Source of the DNA: Cyclobacteriaceae bacterium | GTDB lineage: Bacteria > Bacteroidota > Bacteroidia > Cytophagales > Cyclobacteriaceae | Reading direction: 5' to 3' | DNA length: 64,000 nucleotides | Assembly (NCBI GenBank): GCA_030584025.1 | Contig: CP129487.1 | Coordinates: forward strand, 186,001 to 250,000 | Shown here: positions 42,372 to 50,813 of the stretch, one piece after another | How positions within the stretch are numbered: the first letter of the stretch is position 1 | Layout: each line of letters opens with the position of its first letter | Notes under the pieces: model-generated | What the model was told of the DNA's origin: nothing | What the model saw: only the letters and a program-made list of their open reading frames with translations | Database searches by the model: none | Translations under genes and position numbers: made by a program

Positions 42372-43154
42372 ATGGGACAAAAAATTAACCCTATAGGACT
42401 TCGTCTGGGTATCGTTCGCGGTTGGGATTCCAACTGGTATGGCGGAAATACATTCTCCGACAAGTTGGTTGAAGATCAGAAGATCAGAAAGTACATCGAT
42501 GCCCGTATCCCAAAAGGTGGTATCGCCAAAGTTGTTATTGAACGCACGTTAAAGCGCATCACCCTTACCATTCACACGGCTCGTCCGGGTGTGGTTATCG
42601 GTAAAGGCGGAACAGAAGTAGATAAGATTAAAGAGGAGTTGAAAAAGATCACCGGTAAGGATGTTCAGATCAACATCTTCGAAATCAAACGTCCTGAATT
42701 GGATGCTAAACTTGTCGGCGAATCAATAGCACAACAAATTGAAGCGCGTATTTCATACAAGCGTGCCATGAAGCAGGCGATTGCCTCTGCTATCCGTGTA
42801 GGCGCAGAAGGAATCAAGATTAAAGTTTCTGGTCGTTTGGCCGGTGCCGATATGGCCCGCACAGAACAATATAAAGAAGGACGTATTCCTTTGCACACCC
42901 TGCGCGCTGACATTGATTATGCCATTTCAGAGGCACAGACTGTTTACGGTAAGATCGGTATCAAAGTATGGATCTTCAAAGGTGAAGTATATGGCAAGCG
43001 CGATCTGTCACCTAATGTGGGTGTGGTAAGCAACGCAGGTGCAGGCCAGGGTGCTGGTGCTGAGCGCGGTGGTGATCGTGGCGGAAGAAGAAGACAGGAG
43101 GGCCGTGGAGGTCGCACCGGTCGTGGTGGTGAAAATCGCAGAGAAAAACGTTAA
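42372..43154 (+). CDS. rpsC: 30S ribosomal protein S3 with Arg/Gly-rich tail
   Basis: Forms part of the mRNA entry site. Starts MGQKINPIGLRLG, has the KH domain motif VIGKGGTE (about residues 75-85) and the C-terminal domain with GRIPLHTLRADIDY. After about residue 216 comes a Gly/Arg-rich tail (AGAERGGDRGGRRRQEGRGG) that lengthens the protein to 260 residues. Starts immediately after the rplV stop. Confidence 0.97.
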   Translation: MGQKINPIGLRLGIVRGWDSNWYGGNTFSDKLVEDQKIRKYIDARIPKGGIAKVVIERTLKRITLTIHTARPGVVIGKGGTEVDKIKEELKKITGKDVQINIFEIKRPELDAKLVGESIAQQIEARISYKRAMKQAIASAIRVGAEGIKIKVSGRLAGADMARTEQYKEGRIPLHTLRADIDYAISEAQTVYGKIGIKVWIFKGEVYGKRDLSPNVGVVSNAGAGQGAGAERGGDRGGRRRQEGRGGRTGRGGENRREKR

Positions 43155-43184
43155 GATAAAGAGACTTATTAAAGTTAGGTAGCA

Positions 43185-43604
43185 ATGTTACAACCGAAAC
43201 GTACCAAGTTCAGAAAAATGCAGAAAGGCCGTGTGAAAGGTATTGCCACACGCGGACATACTATTGCATTCGGTTCATTTGGTCTGAAAAGCCTGGAAGG
43301 TGGCTGGATAACCTCCCGCCAATTAGAAGCTGCTCGTATTGCCGTAACGCGTGCGATGAAGCGTGAAGGTCAGGTTTGGATTCGCATTTTCCCAGATAAG
43401 CCCATCACACAGAAGCCTGCAGAGGTTCGTATGGGTAAGGGTAAGGGTGCGCCTGAATATTGGGTAGCAGTAATTAAGCCGGGTACCATTTTGTTTGAAG
43501 CAGGTGGTGTGAACATGGCTACAGCAAAAGAAGCTTTGCGCCTTGCCGAAGGTAAGCTGCCTATTAAAACCAAGTTTACAGTAAGACGCGACTACGTAGA
43601 ATAA
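43185..43604 (+). CDS. rplP: 50S ribosomal protein L16
   Basis: Organises the A-site tRNA elbow region. Starts MLQPKRTKFRKMQKGR and includes KPAEVRMGKGKGAPEYWVA. 139 residues, normal. Thirty bases after rpsC. Confidence 0.97.
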   Translation: MLQPKRTKFRKMQKGRVKGIATRGHTIAFGSFGLKSLEGGWITSRQLEAARIAVTRAMKREGQVWIRIFPDKPITQKPAEVRMGKGKGAPEYWVAVIKPGTILFEAGGVNMATAKEALRLAEGKLPIKTKFTVRRDYVE

Positions 43605-43611
43605 TCGAGCC

Positions 43612-43806
43612 ATGAAGAGCAACGAAATAAAAGAATTAAATGTGACCGAGCTGCGTGAGAAAATCACCAGTGAGAAGGAAACACTTCGCAAAATGAAATT
43701 TGCGCATCAGGTTTCAGCTGTTGAAAACCCGATGAAGATCAGAGAAACAAGAAAGCTCATTGCCCGCCTGAACACGGAGTTGAGCGCTAAAGAACGTCAA
43801 AAATAA
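43612..43806 (+). CDS. rpmC: 50S ribosomal protein L29
   Basis: Small two-helix protein near the tunnel exit (64 residues). Pattern EIKELNVTELREKI... and NPMKIRETRKLIARL is typical. Seven bases after rplP. Confidence 0.95.
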   Translation: MKSNEIKELNVTELREKITSEKETLRKMKFAHQVSAVENPMKIRETRKLIARLNTELSAKERQK

Positions 43807-43811
43807 TTCCT

Positions 43812-44066
43812 ATGGAAAGGAACCTTAGAAAAGAGAGAATTGGTAAAGTGGTGAGCAACAAAATGACGAAGAGCATAACCGTAGCGGTCGACCGTAAGGT
43901 TAAGCACCCGATCTATGGTAAGTTCGTTCACAAAACCACCAAATTCATGGCTCACGATGAGAAGAACGAAGCGGGCATTGGTGATACCGTGCTGATTTCA
44001 GAAACACGTCCGTTGAGCAAAAGCAAGCGTTGGAGATTAGTTGAGATTATCGAAAAAGCGAAGTAA
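43812..44066 (+). CDS. rpsQ: 30S ribosomal protein S17
   Basis: OB-fold primary 16S binder. Begins MERNLRKERIGKVVS and contains HPIYGKFVHKTTKFMAHDE and ISETRPLSKSKRWRLVEI. 84 residues, normal. Confidence 0.96.
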   Translation: MERNLRKERIGKVVSNKMTKSITVAVDRKVKHPIYGKFVHKTTKFMAHDEKNEAGIGDTVLISETRPLSKSKRWRLVEIIEKAK

Positions 44067-44068
44067 TC

Positions 44069-44437
44069 ATGATACAAACCGAATCAAGACTTTCTGTTGC
44101 AGATAACAGCGGTGCCAAAGAAGTGCTTTGTGTTCACGTTTTAGGTGGAAGCAGCAAGCGCTATGCAACAGTAGGCGATAAAATTGTGGTGACGGTTAAG
44201 TCGGCTATGCCGAGCAGCCAGGTAAAGAAAGGTACCGTGTCACGCGCTGTTGTGGTAAGAACCACCAAGGAAGTAAGAAGAAAAGACGGCTCTTACATTC
44301 GCTTTGAAGATAACGCTGCCGTTCTTTTGAACGCTCAAGATGAACCTCGCGGAACCCGTATTTTTGGTCCAGTTGCTCGTGAGTTAAGAGAGAAGCAGTT
44401 TATGAAAATAGTGTCATTGGCACCTGAAGTGATTTAA
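44069..44437 (+). CDS. rplN: 50S ribosomal protein L14
   Basis: Intersubunit bridge protein. Starts MIQTESRLSVADNSGAKE and has the conserved FEDNAAVLL and GTRIFGPVARELRE. 122 residues, as in nearly all bacteria. Confidence 0.97.
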   Translation: MIQTESRLSVADNSGAKEVLCVHVLGGSSKRYATVGDKIVVTVKSAMPSSQVKKGTVSRAVVVRTTKEVRRKDGSYIRFEDNAAVLLNAQDEPRGTRIFGPVARELREKQFMKIVSLAPEVI

Positions 44438-44441
44438 TACC

Positions 44442-44783
44442 ATGAACAGAAAGTTTAACAAGCAACCCAAGCTGCACATTCGCAAAGGCGATATGGTGAA
44501 GGTTATTGCCGGAGACGATAAAGGCAAAACCGGTAAGGTATTGGAAGTTGTAACCGCAAAGAATCGTGCCATCGTTGAGGGTATCAACATTGTTACGAAG
44601 CATGAGAAACCTTCAGCAGGTAAACCTGAAGGAGGAATTAAGAAGACTGAAGCAGGTGTTCACATCAGCAACCTGATGCTCCTTGATCCTGCCAGTGGTA
44701 ATCCTACCCGCGTTGGCCGAAAGCTAAACGAAAAGGGTAAGCTGCAACGATATTCGAAGAAAACCGGAGAATTGATAAAATAA
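44442..44783 (+). CDS. rplX: 50S ribosomal protein L24
   Basis: KOW-domain assembly initiator. KGDMVKVIAGDDKGKTGKVLEV is the KOW motif region; 113 residues. One-base overlap with rplE. Confidence 0.96.
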   Translation: MNRKFNKQPKLHIRKGDMVKVIAGDDKGKTGKVLEVVTAKNRAIVEGINIVTKHEKPSAGKPEGGIKKTEAGVHISNLMLLDPASGNPTRVGRKLNEKGKLQRYSKKTGELIK

Positions 44784-45340
44784 TGGCTACTCCAAGATTA
44801 AAAGAAAAGTACGTTAAGGAAATCGTTCCGGCACTGAAAGATAAGTTTCAGTACAGCTCGGTAATGCAGGTTCCTAAAATTGAAAAGATCAGCATCAACA
44901 AGGGTATGGGTATTGCCGTAACCGATAAGAAGTTGATTGATGTAGCGCTTGAAGAAATTACCGCCATTACCGGTCAGAAGGCCGTGGCTACCAAGTCAAA
45001 GAAGGCGATTTCTAACTTCAAGTTACGTGAAGACATGCCGATTGGTGTGAAAGTTACCCTTCGCGGCAGCAAAATGTATGAGTTCCTCGACAGACTCATG
45101 AACATTGCGCTTCCCCGTGTACGTGACTTCCGCGGTGTGAATCCTAAAGGATTTGATGGCCGTGGTAACTACACGCTTGGTGTAAAAGAACAGATCATTT
45201 TCCCTGAGATTTCCATCGACAAGGTGAATAAGATCAGCGGTATGGATATCACATTTGTGACGACTGCTAAAACTGATGAAGAAAGTTACGAGCTCCTGAA
45301 AGCTTTCGGGATGCCGTTCGCTAATGCTAATAAGAATTAA
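44783..45340 (+). CDS. rplE: 50S ribosomal protein L5
   Basis: Binds 5S rRNA and contacts P-site tRNA. Contains KKAISNFKLREDMPIGVKVTLRG, LPRVRDFRGVNPKGFDG and the C-terminal TTAKTDEE. 185 residues, normal. Confidence 0.97.
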   Translation: MATPRLKEKYVKEIVPALKDKFQYSSVMQVPKIEKISINKGMGIAVTDKKLIDVALEEITAITGQKAVATKSKKAISNFKLREDMPIGVKVTLRGSKMYEFLDRLMNIALPRVRDFRGVNPKGFDGRGNYTLGVKEQIIFPEISIDKVNKISGMDITFVTTAKTDEESYELLKAFGMPFANANKN

Positions 45341-45349
45341 AAATTTGCT

Positions 45350-45619
45350 ATGGCTAAATTATCTGTAATTGCAAGGCAAACCAAAAGAGAGAAGTTGGTA
45401 GCGGTTCACGCAGCCAAGCGCAAGGCTTTGAAAGAAGCCGGTGACTACCTGGCGCTGGATAAGCTTCCACGTAACGCCTCTCCGGTGCGCCTGAAAAACA
45501 GGTGTAAACTTACGGGTCGTCCGAAGGGGTATATGGGAAAGTTTGGCGTTTGCCGTAACGTTTTCCGTGAAATGGCCTCTGCGGGTAAAATCCCGGGTTT
45601 AACCAAGGCTAGCTGGTAA
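45350..45619 (+). CDS. rpsN: 30S ribosomal protein S14, zinc-free form
   Basis: 89 residues, the longer C-minus form without the two CxxC pairs of the 61-residue zinc type. Family motifs PRNASPVRLKNRCKLTGRP and FREMASAGKIPGLTKASW are present. It is the last gene before a 161-base gap that contains the next promoter. Confidence 0.96.
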   Translation: MAKLSVIARQTKREKLVAVHAAKRKALKEAGDYLALDKLPRNASPVRLKNRCKLTGRPKGYMGKFGVCRNVFREMASAGKIPGLTKASW

Positions 45620-45696
45620 AACAGCTCGAAAAAGACATATTAGGTTGCTGAGTATCAAGGTCTCCCAATAGTTTTGGGACGAAACCAGGTAACAGT

Positions 45697-45727
45697 TTGC
45701 ATAACAAAAATTGTTAGGTATCTTTGC
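45697..45727 (+). promoter_or_regulatory. Internal promoter for the rpsH half of the cluster
   Basis: TTG (45697-45699), a 19-base spacer and TATCTTTGC (45719-45727) match the Bacteroidota promoter as well as the rplC one. It sits in the only sizeable gap of the cluster. An imperfect stem (TCCCAA/TTGGGA, 45663-45679) just upstream may end part of the rplC transcripts. Confidence 0.75.
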
Positions 45728-45729
45728 AG

Positions 45730-45757
45730 CCCGTTTAAAAGAACGGGTTTGCTTTTT
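45730..45757 (+). promoter_or_regulatory. Terminator-like hairpin in the rpsH leader
   Basis: CCCGTT pairs with AACGGG (6 bp, 6-base loop) and is followed by TTTGCTTTTTT. It begins at or just after the predicted transcription start. It looks like a small attenuator, or it may stabilise the 5' end. Confidence 0.5.
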
Positions 45758-45780
45758 TAATGAGCGTAAAGAAATAGAAA

Positions 45781-46179
45781 ATGACTGATCCTATTTCAGA
45801 CTATTTGACCAGGTTGCGTAACGCAATCAAATCCAACCACAAAGTGGTAGAGATTCCTGCGTCCAACCTGAAGAAAGAAATAACCAAGGTGTTATTTGAC
45901 AAAGGTTATATCCTTAACTACAAGTTTGAGGAAGGCCCCACGCCACAGGGTACAATCAAGATTGCCTTGAAGTACAATCCTGAAACGCGTGAGTCGGCCA
46001 TAACCCGATTGCAGCGTGTAAGTACACCCGGCTTGAGAAAGTATGTCAATACAGGTACCCTTCCTCGCGTGATGAACGGACTTGGTGTGGCGATTATCTC
46101 AACCTCACGTGGTGTAGTTACCGATAAGGAAGCCCGCAAATTGAATGTGGGTGGTGAAGTATTGTGTTACGTGTATTAA
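45781..46179 (+). CDS. rpsH: 30S ribosomal protein S8
   Basis: Central 16S binder and, in E. coli, the translational repressor of the spc operon. Motifs DPISDYLTRLRNA near the start and GLGVAIISTSRGVVTDKEAR with a GGEVLCYVY C-terminus. 132 residues. First gene after the internal promoter. Confidence 0.97.
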   Translation: MTDPISDYLTRLRNAIKSNHKVVEIPASNLKKEITKVLFDKGYILNYKFEEGPTPQGTIKIALKYNPETRESAITRLQRVSTPGLRKYVNTGTLPRVMNGLGVAIISTSRGVVTDKEARKLNVGGEVLCYVY

Positions 46180-46191
46180 CCGACTGAAGCC

Positions 46192-46749
46192 ATGTCACGA
46201 ATAGGAAAATTACCAATTGAATTACCTCAGGGAGTTACGGTTAACTTCAATAAGGATAGTCACACGGTTTCAGTGAAAGGCCCGAAAGGTGAGCTTACAC
46301 AGGTTATTGATGCTGACTTTACAGTGAAGCAGGAAAACGATGAACTGATTGTTGAGCGCCCAACTGAGCAAAAGCGTCATAAGGCTATGCACGGACTTTA
46401 CCGCGCATTGATTGCCAACATGATTGAAGGCGTGAATAAAGGATATAAGCACCAGCTTGAATTGGTAGGTGTTGGTTACAAGGCGAGTGCCCAGGCAAAC
46501 GTACTTGAACTGAGCTTAGGCTATTCACACAACATCTTTTTGGCGGTGCCGAAAGAGTTGAAGGTGCAGGCTGTTCAGGAGAAAGGTTCTAACCCAACCA
46601 TCATCCTGGAAGGTATTGATAAGCAATTGATTGGCCAGGTGGCCGCTAAGATAAAGTCGCTGCGTAAAGTTGAACCTTACAAAGGAAAAGGTATCCGCTT
46701 CACCGGTGAACATGTACGCAGAAAAGCTGGTAAGGCTGCTGCTAAATAA
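46192..46749 (+). CDS. rplF: 50S ribosomal protein L6
   Basis: Two homologous alpha/beta domains; near the factor-binding site. Starts MSRIGKLPIELPQGV and ends with KPYKGKGIR-type motif (EPYKGKGIRFTGEHVRRKAGK). 185 residues. Confidence 0.97.
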   Translation: MSRIGKLPIELPQGVTVNFNKDSHTVSVKGPKGELTQVIDADFTVKQENDELIVERPTEQKRHKAMHGLYRALIANMIEGVNKGYKHQLELVGVGYKASAQANVLELSLGYSHNIFLAVPKELKVQAVQEKGSNPTIILEGIDKQLIGQVAAKIKSLRKVEPYKGKGIRFTGEHVRRKAGKAAAK

Positions 46750-46777
46750 TTAAGCATCATAGAAAACAACTACCTCT

Positions 46778-47128
46778 ATGGCAGGCAAGAACACAGAAAG
46801 AAGAGAAAGAATTAAGAAAGGCGTTCGGAAGAAGATTTCAGGAACGACTGACAGACCAAGGTTATCCGTATTCCGGAGCAACCGCGGTATATATGCACAG
46901 ATCATCGATGATCAGAAAGGTGTAACCCTGGTTTCAGCTTCTTCAGTTGAAATCGCAAAGGATGCATCCCTGAACATGGAGAACTCTAAGAACGTGGGTA
47001 AGAAAATTGCTGAAAAGGCAGTTGCATCCGGCATCAATTCAATTGTATTTGATCGTAACGGGTACCTGTACCACGGAAATATTAAAGCCCTGGCCGAAGG
47101 TGCACGGGAAGGTGGATTGAAATTCTAA
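46778..47128 (+). CDS. rplR: 50S ribosomal protein L18
   Basis: 5S rRNA binder. RPRLSVFRSNRGIYAQIIDD and the C-terminal YHGNIKALAEGAREGGLKF are characteristic. 116 residues. Confidence 0.97.
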   Translation: MAGKNTERRERIKKGVRKKISGTTDRPRLSVFRSNRGIYAQIIDDQKGVTLVSASSVEIAKDASLNMENSKNVGKKIAEKAVASGINSIVFDRNGYLYHGNIKALAEGAREGGLKF

Positions 47129-47138
47129 GAAAAGAAAT

Positions 47139-47657
47139 ATGTCAGTTAGCAACATCAGTACAGTTAAGGCCAGCGAAATCGATTTGAAAGAAAAGGTCGT
47201 TGCCATTGAACGTGTAGCCAAGGTGGTAAAAGGTGGACGTAGATTCAGCTTTGCTGCTATTGTGGTGGTGGGAGATGGCAATGGTGTGGTTGGATATGGA
47301 TTGGGTAAGGCCAACGAAGTAACCGATGCCATTACCAAAGGCGTTGACGATGCCAAGAAGCACCTGGTAAAGGTGCCGATTTCAAAAGGTACTGTTCCGC
47401 ACGAAGCCATCGGAAAATTTGGTGGTGGTTTAGTGTTGCTTAAGCCTGCTGCGCCTGGTACAGGTGTAATTGCCGGTGGTGCGATGCGTGCCGTTTTGGA
47501 AAGTGCCGGTATCCACAATGTATTGGCTAAGTCAAAAGGTTCTTCAAACCCGCACAACGTGGTGAAAGCAACTTTCAATGCTTTAACTAACATGCGTGAT
47601 GCGGCAACGGTTGCTAAGAACAGAGGTGTATCATTATCTAAAGTGTTTAATGGTTAA
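47139..47657 (+). CDS. rpsE: 30S ribosomal protein S5
   Basis: Decoding-fidelity protein. KEKVVAIERVAKVVKGGRRF, VGDGNGVVGYGLGKA and IPKGTV-like (ISKGTVPHEAIG) blocks are in order. 172 residues. Bacteroidota-type short N-terminus. Confidence 0.97.
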   Translation: MSVSNISTVKASEIDLKEKVVAIERVAKVVKGGRRFSFAAIVVVGDGNGVVGYGLGKANEVTDAITKGVDDAKKHLVKVPISKGTVPHEAIGKFGGGLVLLKPAAPGTGVIAGGAMRAVLESAGIHNVLAKSKGSSNPHNVVKATFNALTNMRDAATVAKNRGVSLSKVFNG

Positions 47658-47661
47658 TGCC

Positions 47662-47841
47662 ATGGGTAAAGTAAAGATTACACAGTCGAGAAGCGATATT
47701 AAAAGACCAGAAACACAGCAGCGTACGTTGCGTGCGTTGGGTCTTGGTAAAGTGAACAAATCGGTAGAGGTGGAGTTGACTCCCCAGATTGCCGGTATGA
47801 TCAACAAAGTGAATCATTTGATTACGGTACAAGAACTTTAA
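47662..47841 (+). CDS. rpmD: 50S ribosomal protein L30
   Basis: 59 residues beginning MGKVKITQSRSDI with TLRALGLGKVNKSVE. The open frame extends upstream into rpsE (47596), but ATG 47662 gives the family N-terminus and follows the rpsE stop by four bases. Confidence 0.96.
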   Translation: MGKVKITQSRSDIKRPETQQRTLRALGLGKVNKSVEVELTPQIAGMINKVNHLITVQEL

Positions 47842-47845
47842 TACG

Positions 47846-48292
47846 ATGAAGTTACATACATTAAAACCTGCCGAAGGTTCCGTTAAAACCAACAAGCGTC
47901 TTGGCCGTGGTCAGGGCTCAGGTGGAACAACTGCAGGTCGCGGTCATAAGGGTGCAAAATCCCGCTCTGGTTACTCCAAGAAATTCGGTTTCGAAGGAGG
48001 TCAGATGCCGTTGCAGCGCAGGGTTCCTAAGTTTGGTTTTAAGAACAACGACAAAGTTTACTTCAAAGCGGTAAACCTTGATGTTCTTGAGAACCTGGCA
48101 GCTAAGCTTAACTCAGCCGACATCAGTGTGCAGGTGCTCATCGATAACGGTATCGTGGGTAAAAAAGATAAGATTAAAGTTCTCGGAAGAGGAGAGATAA
48201 AATCAAAAGTGAACGTTCAGGCTCATGCTTTTTCTGATACAGCTGTAAAGGCTATTGAAAAAGTTGGCGGATCAGCAACCCCTGTGAAATAA
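47846..48292 (+). CDS. rplO: 50S ribosomal protein L15
   Basis: Late-assembly protein. Basic Gly-rich N-terminal part GRGQGSGGTTAGRGHKGAKS and FEGGQMPLQRRVPKFGF are diagnostic. 148 residues. Directly precedes secY. Confidence 0.97.
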   Translation: MKLHTLKPAEGSVKTNKRLGRGQGSGGTTAGRGHKGAKSRSGYSKKFGFEGGQMPLQRRVPKFGFKNNDKVYFKAVNLDVLENLAAKLNSADISVQVLIDNGIVGKKDKIKVLGRGEIKSKVNVQAHAFSDTAVKAIEKVGGSATPVK

Positions 48293-48294
48293 TA

Positions 48295-49614
48295 ATGAAG
48301 CGTTTCTTTACCACCATACGGAATATTTTTTCAATTGAAGACCTACGGGTTCGGATTCTGAACACCATCGGATTCCTGATCATCTTCAGACTAGGTTCTT
48401 TTATTGTATTGCCTGGCGTTGATCCGGTAATCCTGGAGCAAAACGCAGTATCAGGTGGTATTTTTGATTTGTTGAACACATTTCTGGGTGGATCGTTCAG
48501 CAGAGCTTCCATTTTTGCATTGGGTATCATGCCTTACATTTCTGCCTCTATTATTGTGCAGTTGTTGGGATTTGCCGTTCCGTATTTCCAGAAAATGCAG
48601 AAAGAAGGCGAGTCTGGCCGTAAGCGTTTGAATCAGATTACGCGTGTATTGACCATTTTCATCACGGGCTTTCAATCATACGGATATATCCGCGGTACAA
48701 TACCTACAGAGGCAATCACCAATCCGGGATTATTCTTCTATGCATCTTCAATCATTATCCTGATTGCCGGAACAATGTTCTGTATGTGGTTGGGTGAGCG
48801 CATTACCGACAAAGGTATTGGTAACGGTATCTCCATGTTGATCATGATTGGTATCGTATCTCGTTTCCCGGGTGCTATCATTGATGAGGCCGTGAACCAG
48901 CGTGGGTTGGATGGCGCGTTGTTATTTATTATTGAATTACTCGCCTTGTTTGCTGTAGTGATGGGTGTGATCTTGTTAACACAAGCCACGCGCAGAATTC
49001 CGATACAGTACGCTAAACAGGTGATTGGAAATAAATTGTATGGTGGTAAGCGTGATTTCATTCCGCTTAAGCTAAACTCAGCCGGTGTAATGCCAATCAT
49101 TTTTGCGCAAGCGCTGATGTTCATCCCGGCCTTGTTGGCGGGTATCTGGAGAGACAGTGACATTGGAGCCTACATTGGTTCAACGTTTTCTGATTTCACC
49201 ACGTGGCAGTACAACCTGCTTTTTGGTTCTTTGATTTTGATCTTTACGTTCTTTTATACTGCAATTACCATTAACTCGAATGATATCGCAGATAACCTGA
49301 AACGTAACGGTGGGTTTGTTCCGGGTATTAAGCCTGGTAAGCAAACAGCTGAATTTATTGATACAGTTTTATCACGAATTACACTTCCGGGTGCGTTGTT
49401 CCTGGTGATCGTAGCCATCCTTCCTGCGTTTGCAGTGCGGGCCGGTGTCGGTCAGAATTTTGCGCAATTCTATGGTGGTACTTCCTTGCTGATTATGGTT
49501 GGGGTTATCCTCGACACATTACAGCAAATTGAAAGCTACCTGTTGATGCGCCACTATGAGGGAATGATGAAGTCCGGTCGTGTGAAAGGTCGTTCTCAAT
49601 TTGCTGCGGCTTAA
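48295..49614 (+). CDS. secY: Preprotein translocase subunit SecY
   Basis: Channel of the Sec translocon with ten membrane helices. GVDPV (plug-side N-terminal region), YISASIIVQLL, GERITDKGIGNG and the cytosolic loop PGIKPGKQTAEFID are present. 439 residues. Two bases after rplO, seven before map. Confidence 0.98.
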   Translation: MKRFFTTIRNIFSIEDLRVRILNTIGFLIIFRLGSFIVLPGVDPVILEQNAVSGGIFDLLNTFLGGSFSRASIFALGIMPYISASIIVQLLGFAVPYFQKMQKEGESGRKRLNQITRVLTIFITGFQSYGYIRGTIPTEAITNPGLFFYASSIIILIAGTMFCMWLGERITDKGIGNGISMLIMIGIVSRFPGAIIDEAVNQRGLDGALLFIIELLALFAVVMGVILLTQATRRIPIQYAKQVIGNKLYGGKRDFIPLKLNSAGVMPIIFAQALMFIPALLAGIWRDSDIGAYIGSTFSDFTTWQYNLLFGSLILIFTFFYTAITINSNDIADNLKRNGGFVPGIKPGKQTAEFIDTVLSRITLPGALFLVIVAILPAFAVRAGVGQNFAQFYGGTSLLIMVGVILDTLQQIESYLLMRHYEGMMKSGRVKGRSQFAAA

Positions 49615-49621
49615 GTGCTAG

Positions 49622-50419
49622 ATGGTTCACTTAAAGACTGACGAGGAAATAGAAATCATCAAAGAGGGCGCCCAGATTTTGGGCAAAGCTCATGGTGAAG
49701 TGGCCCGGCTCGTAAAACCGGGAGTTAAAACGTCCTCGTTGGACAAAGTGGCTGAAGAGTTTATCCGTGATCATGGAGGAGTTCCTTCCTTCAAGAATTA
49801 CAACGGAAGCTTTCCGGCATCGCTTTGTATTTCAGTGAACGAAGTTGTGGTTCATGGATTTCCAGGTAACTATGAGCTACGCGAAGCGGACATCATTGCT
49901 GTTGACTGCGGAGTGTATTACAAAGGTTACCACAGCGACTCGGCTTATACCTATCCGTTGGAGGGGGCAAAAGCAGAGACTTTGTTGTTGTTGGAAAGAA
50001 CCTACGAATCGCTCTACCGGGGTATTGAACAGGCAAAAGCCGGTAACCGGATGGGCGATGTGAGCCACGCCATTCAAAGCTACGTGGAGAGCTTTGGTTA
50101 TGGAGTTGTTCGCGAGTTGGTTGGTCATGGTGTTGGTAAAAACCTGCACGAAGATCCGGAAGTGCCGAACTACGGAAAGCGGGGTAAGGGCGTGAAGTTG
50201 GTTCCCGGTATGGTGTTCGCGATTGAACCCATGATTAACCAGGGCACACGGAATGTGGTTCAGGAGCGGGATGGATGGACAATTCGCACAGCCGACAGAC
50301 GGCCATCCGCTCATTTTGAGCACATGGTGGCCATAAAGAAGGAAAAAACTGAAGTGTTAACAACACATAAGTATATAGAAGAAAATTATTCATTTAAGTG
50401 GCGAAGCAAAAGTCGATAG
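49622..50419 (+). CDS. map: Methionine aminopeptidase, type I
   Basis: Removes N-terminal Met from new proteins. Metal ligands are in the expected context: D in AVDCGVYYKGYHSDSAYT, H in GHGVGKNLHE, and Glu in FAIEPM and FEHMVAI. 265 residues. Its last 22 bases overlap the infA start. Confidence 0.97.
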   Translation: MVHLKTDEEIEIIKEGAQILGKAHGEVARLVKPGVKTSSLDKVAEEFIRDHGGVPSFKNYNGSFPASLCISVNEVVVHGFPGNYELREADIIAVDCGVYYKGYHSDSAYTYPLEGAKAETLLLLERTYESLYRGIEQAKAGNRMGDVSHAIQSYVESFGYGVVRELVGHGVGKNLHEDPEVPNYGKRGKGVKLVPGMVFAIEPMINQGTRNVVQERDGWTIRTADRRPSAHFEHMVAIKKEKTEVLTTHKYIEENYSFKWRSKSR

Positions 50420-50616
50420 AACAGGATGGAACGATAACGGAAGCGTTATCAAATGCCATGTTTCGTGTTCAGTTGGAAAACGGCCACGAAGTGTTGGCAC
50501 ACATCTCCGGTAAAATGCGGATGCACTACATCCGAATCTTACCGGGTGATAAAGTAAGGTTGGAGATGTCGCCTTACGATTTGACAAAAGGAAGAATTGT
50601 ATTTAGATATAAATAG
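50398..50616 (+). CDS. infA: Translation initiation factor IF-1
   Basis: OB-fold factor occupying the 30S A site; 72 residues. Begins with GTG at 50398 (MAKQKSIEQDGTI), inside map, and contains NAMFRVQLENGHEVLAHISGK (partial) and LSPYDLTKGRI-like SPYDLTKGRI. The 22-base overlap with map suggests coupled translation. Confidence 0.96.
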   Translation: MAKQKSIEQDGTITEALSNAMFRVQLENGHEVLAHISGKMRMHYIRILPGDKVRLEMSPYDLTKGRIVFRYK

Positions 50617-50654
50617 AGAGACGGAGATAAGAAGTCTCACAAACGATTAGGGAA

Positions 50655-50771
50655 ATGAAAGTAAAAGCATCCATAAAAAAGCGTAGCGCGGATTGTAAGA
50701 TCATCAGGCGTAAAGGCAAATTGTATGTGATTAACAAGAAGAACCCTCGTTACAAGCAAAGACAGGGTTAA
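50655..50771 (+). CDS. rpmJ: 50S ribosomal protein L36, zinc-free variant
   Basis: 38 residues starting MKVKASIKKRSADCK and ending NPRYKQRQG. Three of the four zinc ligands of the classical form are replaced (Ser11, Asn27, Tyr33) and only Cys14 remains, so it cannot hold zinc. Start ATG 50655, stop TAA 50769-50771. Standard place between infA and rpsM. Confidence 0.95.
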   Translation: MKVKASIKKRSADCKIIRRKGKLYVINKKNPRYKQRQG

Positions 50772-50813
50772 TCTTTAATTGAGATTTTGAACAGAAACTG
50801 ATAATAAAACAAC

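Noticed and set aside
41897..42463. 188-codon minus-strand frame over rplV
   Set aside because: Antisense shadow of a certain ribosomal protein gene; composition follows the complement.
47039..47593. 184-codon minus-strand frame over rplR and rpsE
   Set aside because: Antisense shadow of two certain genes.
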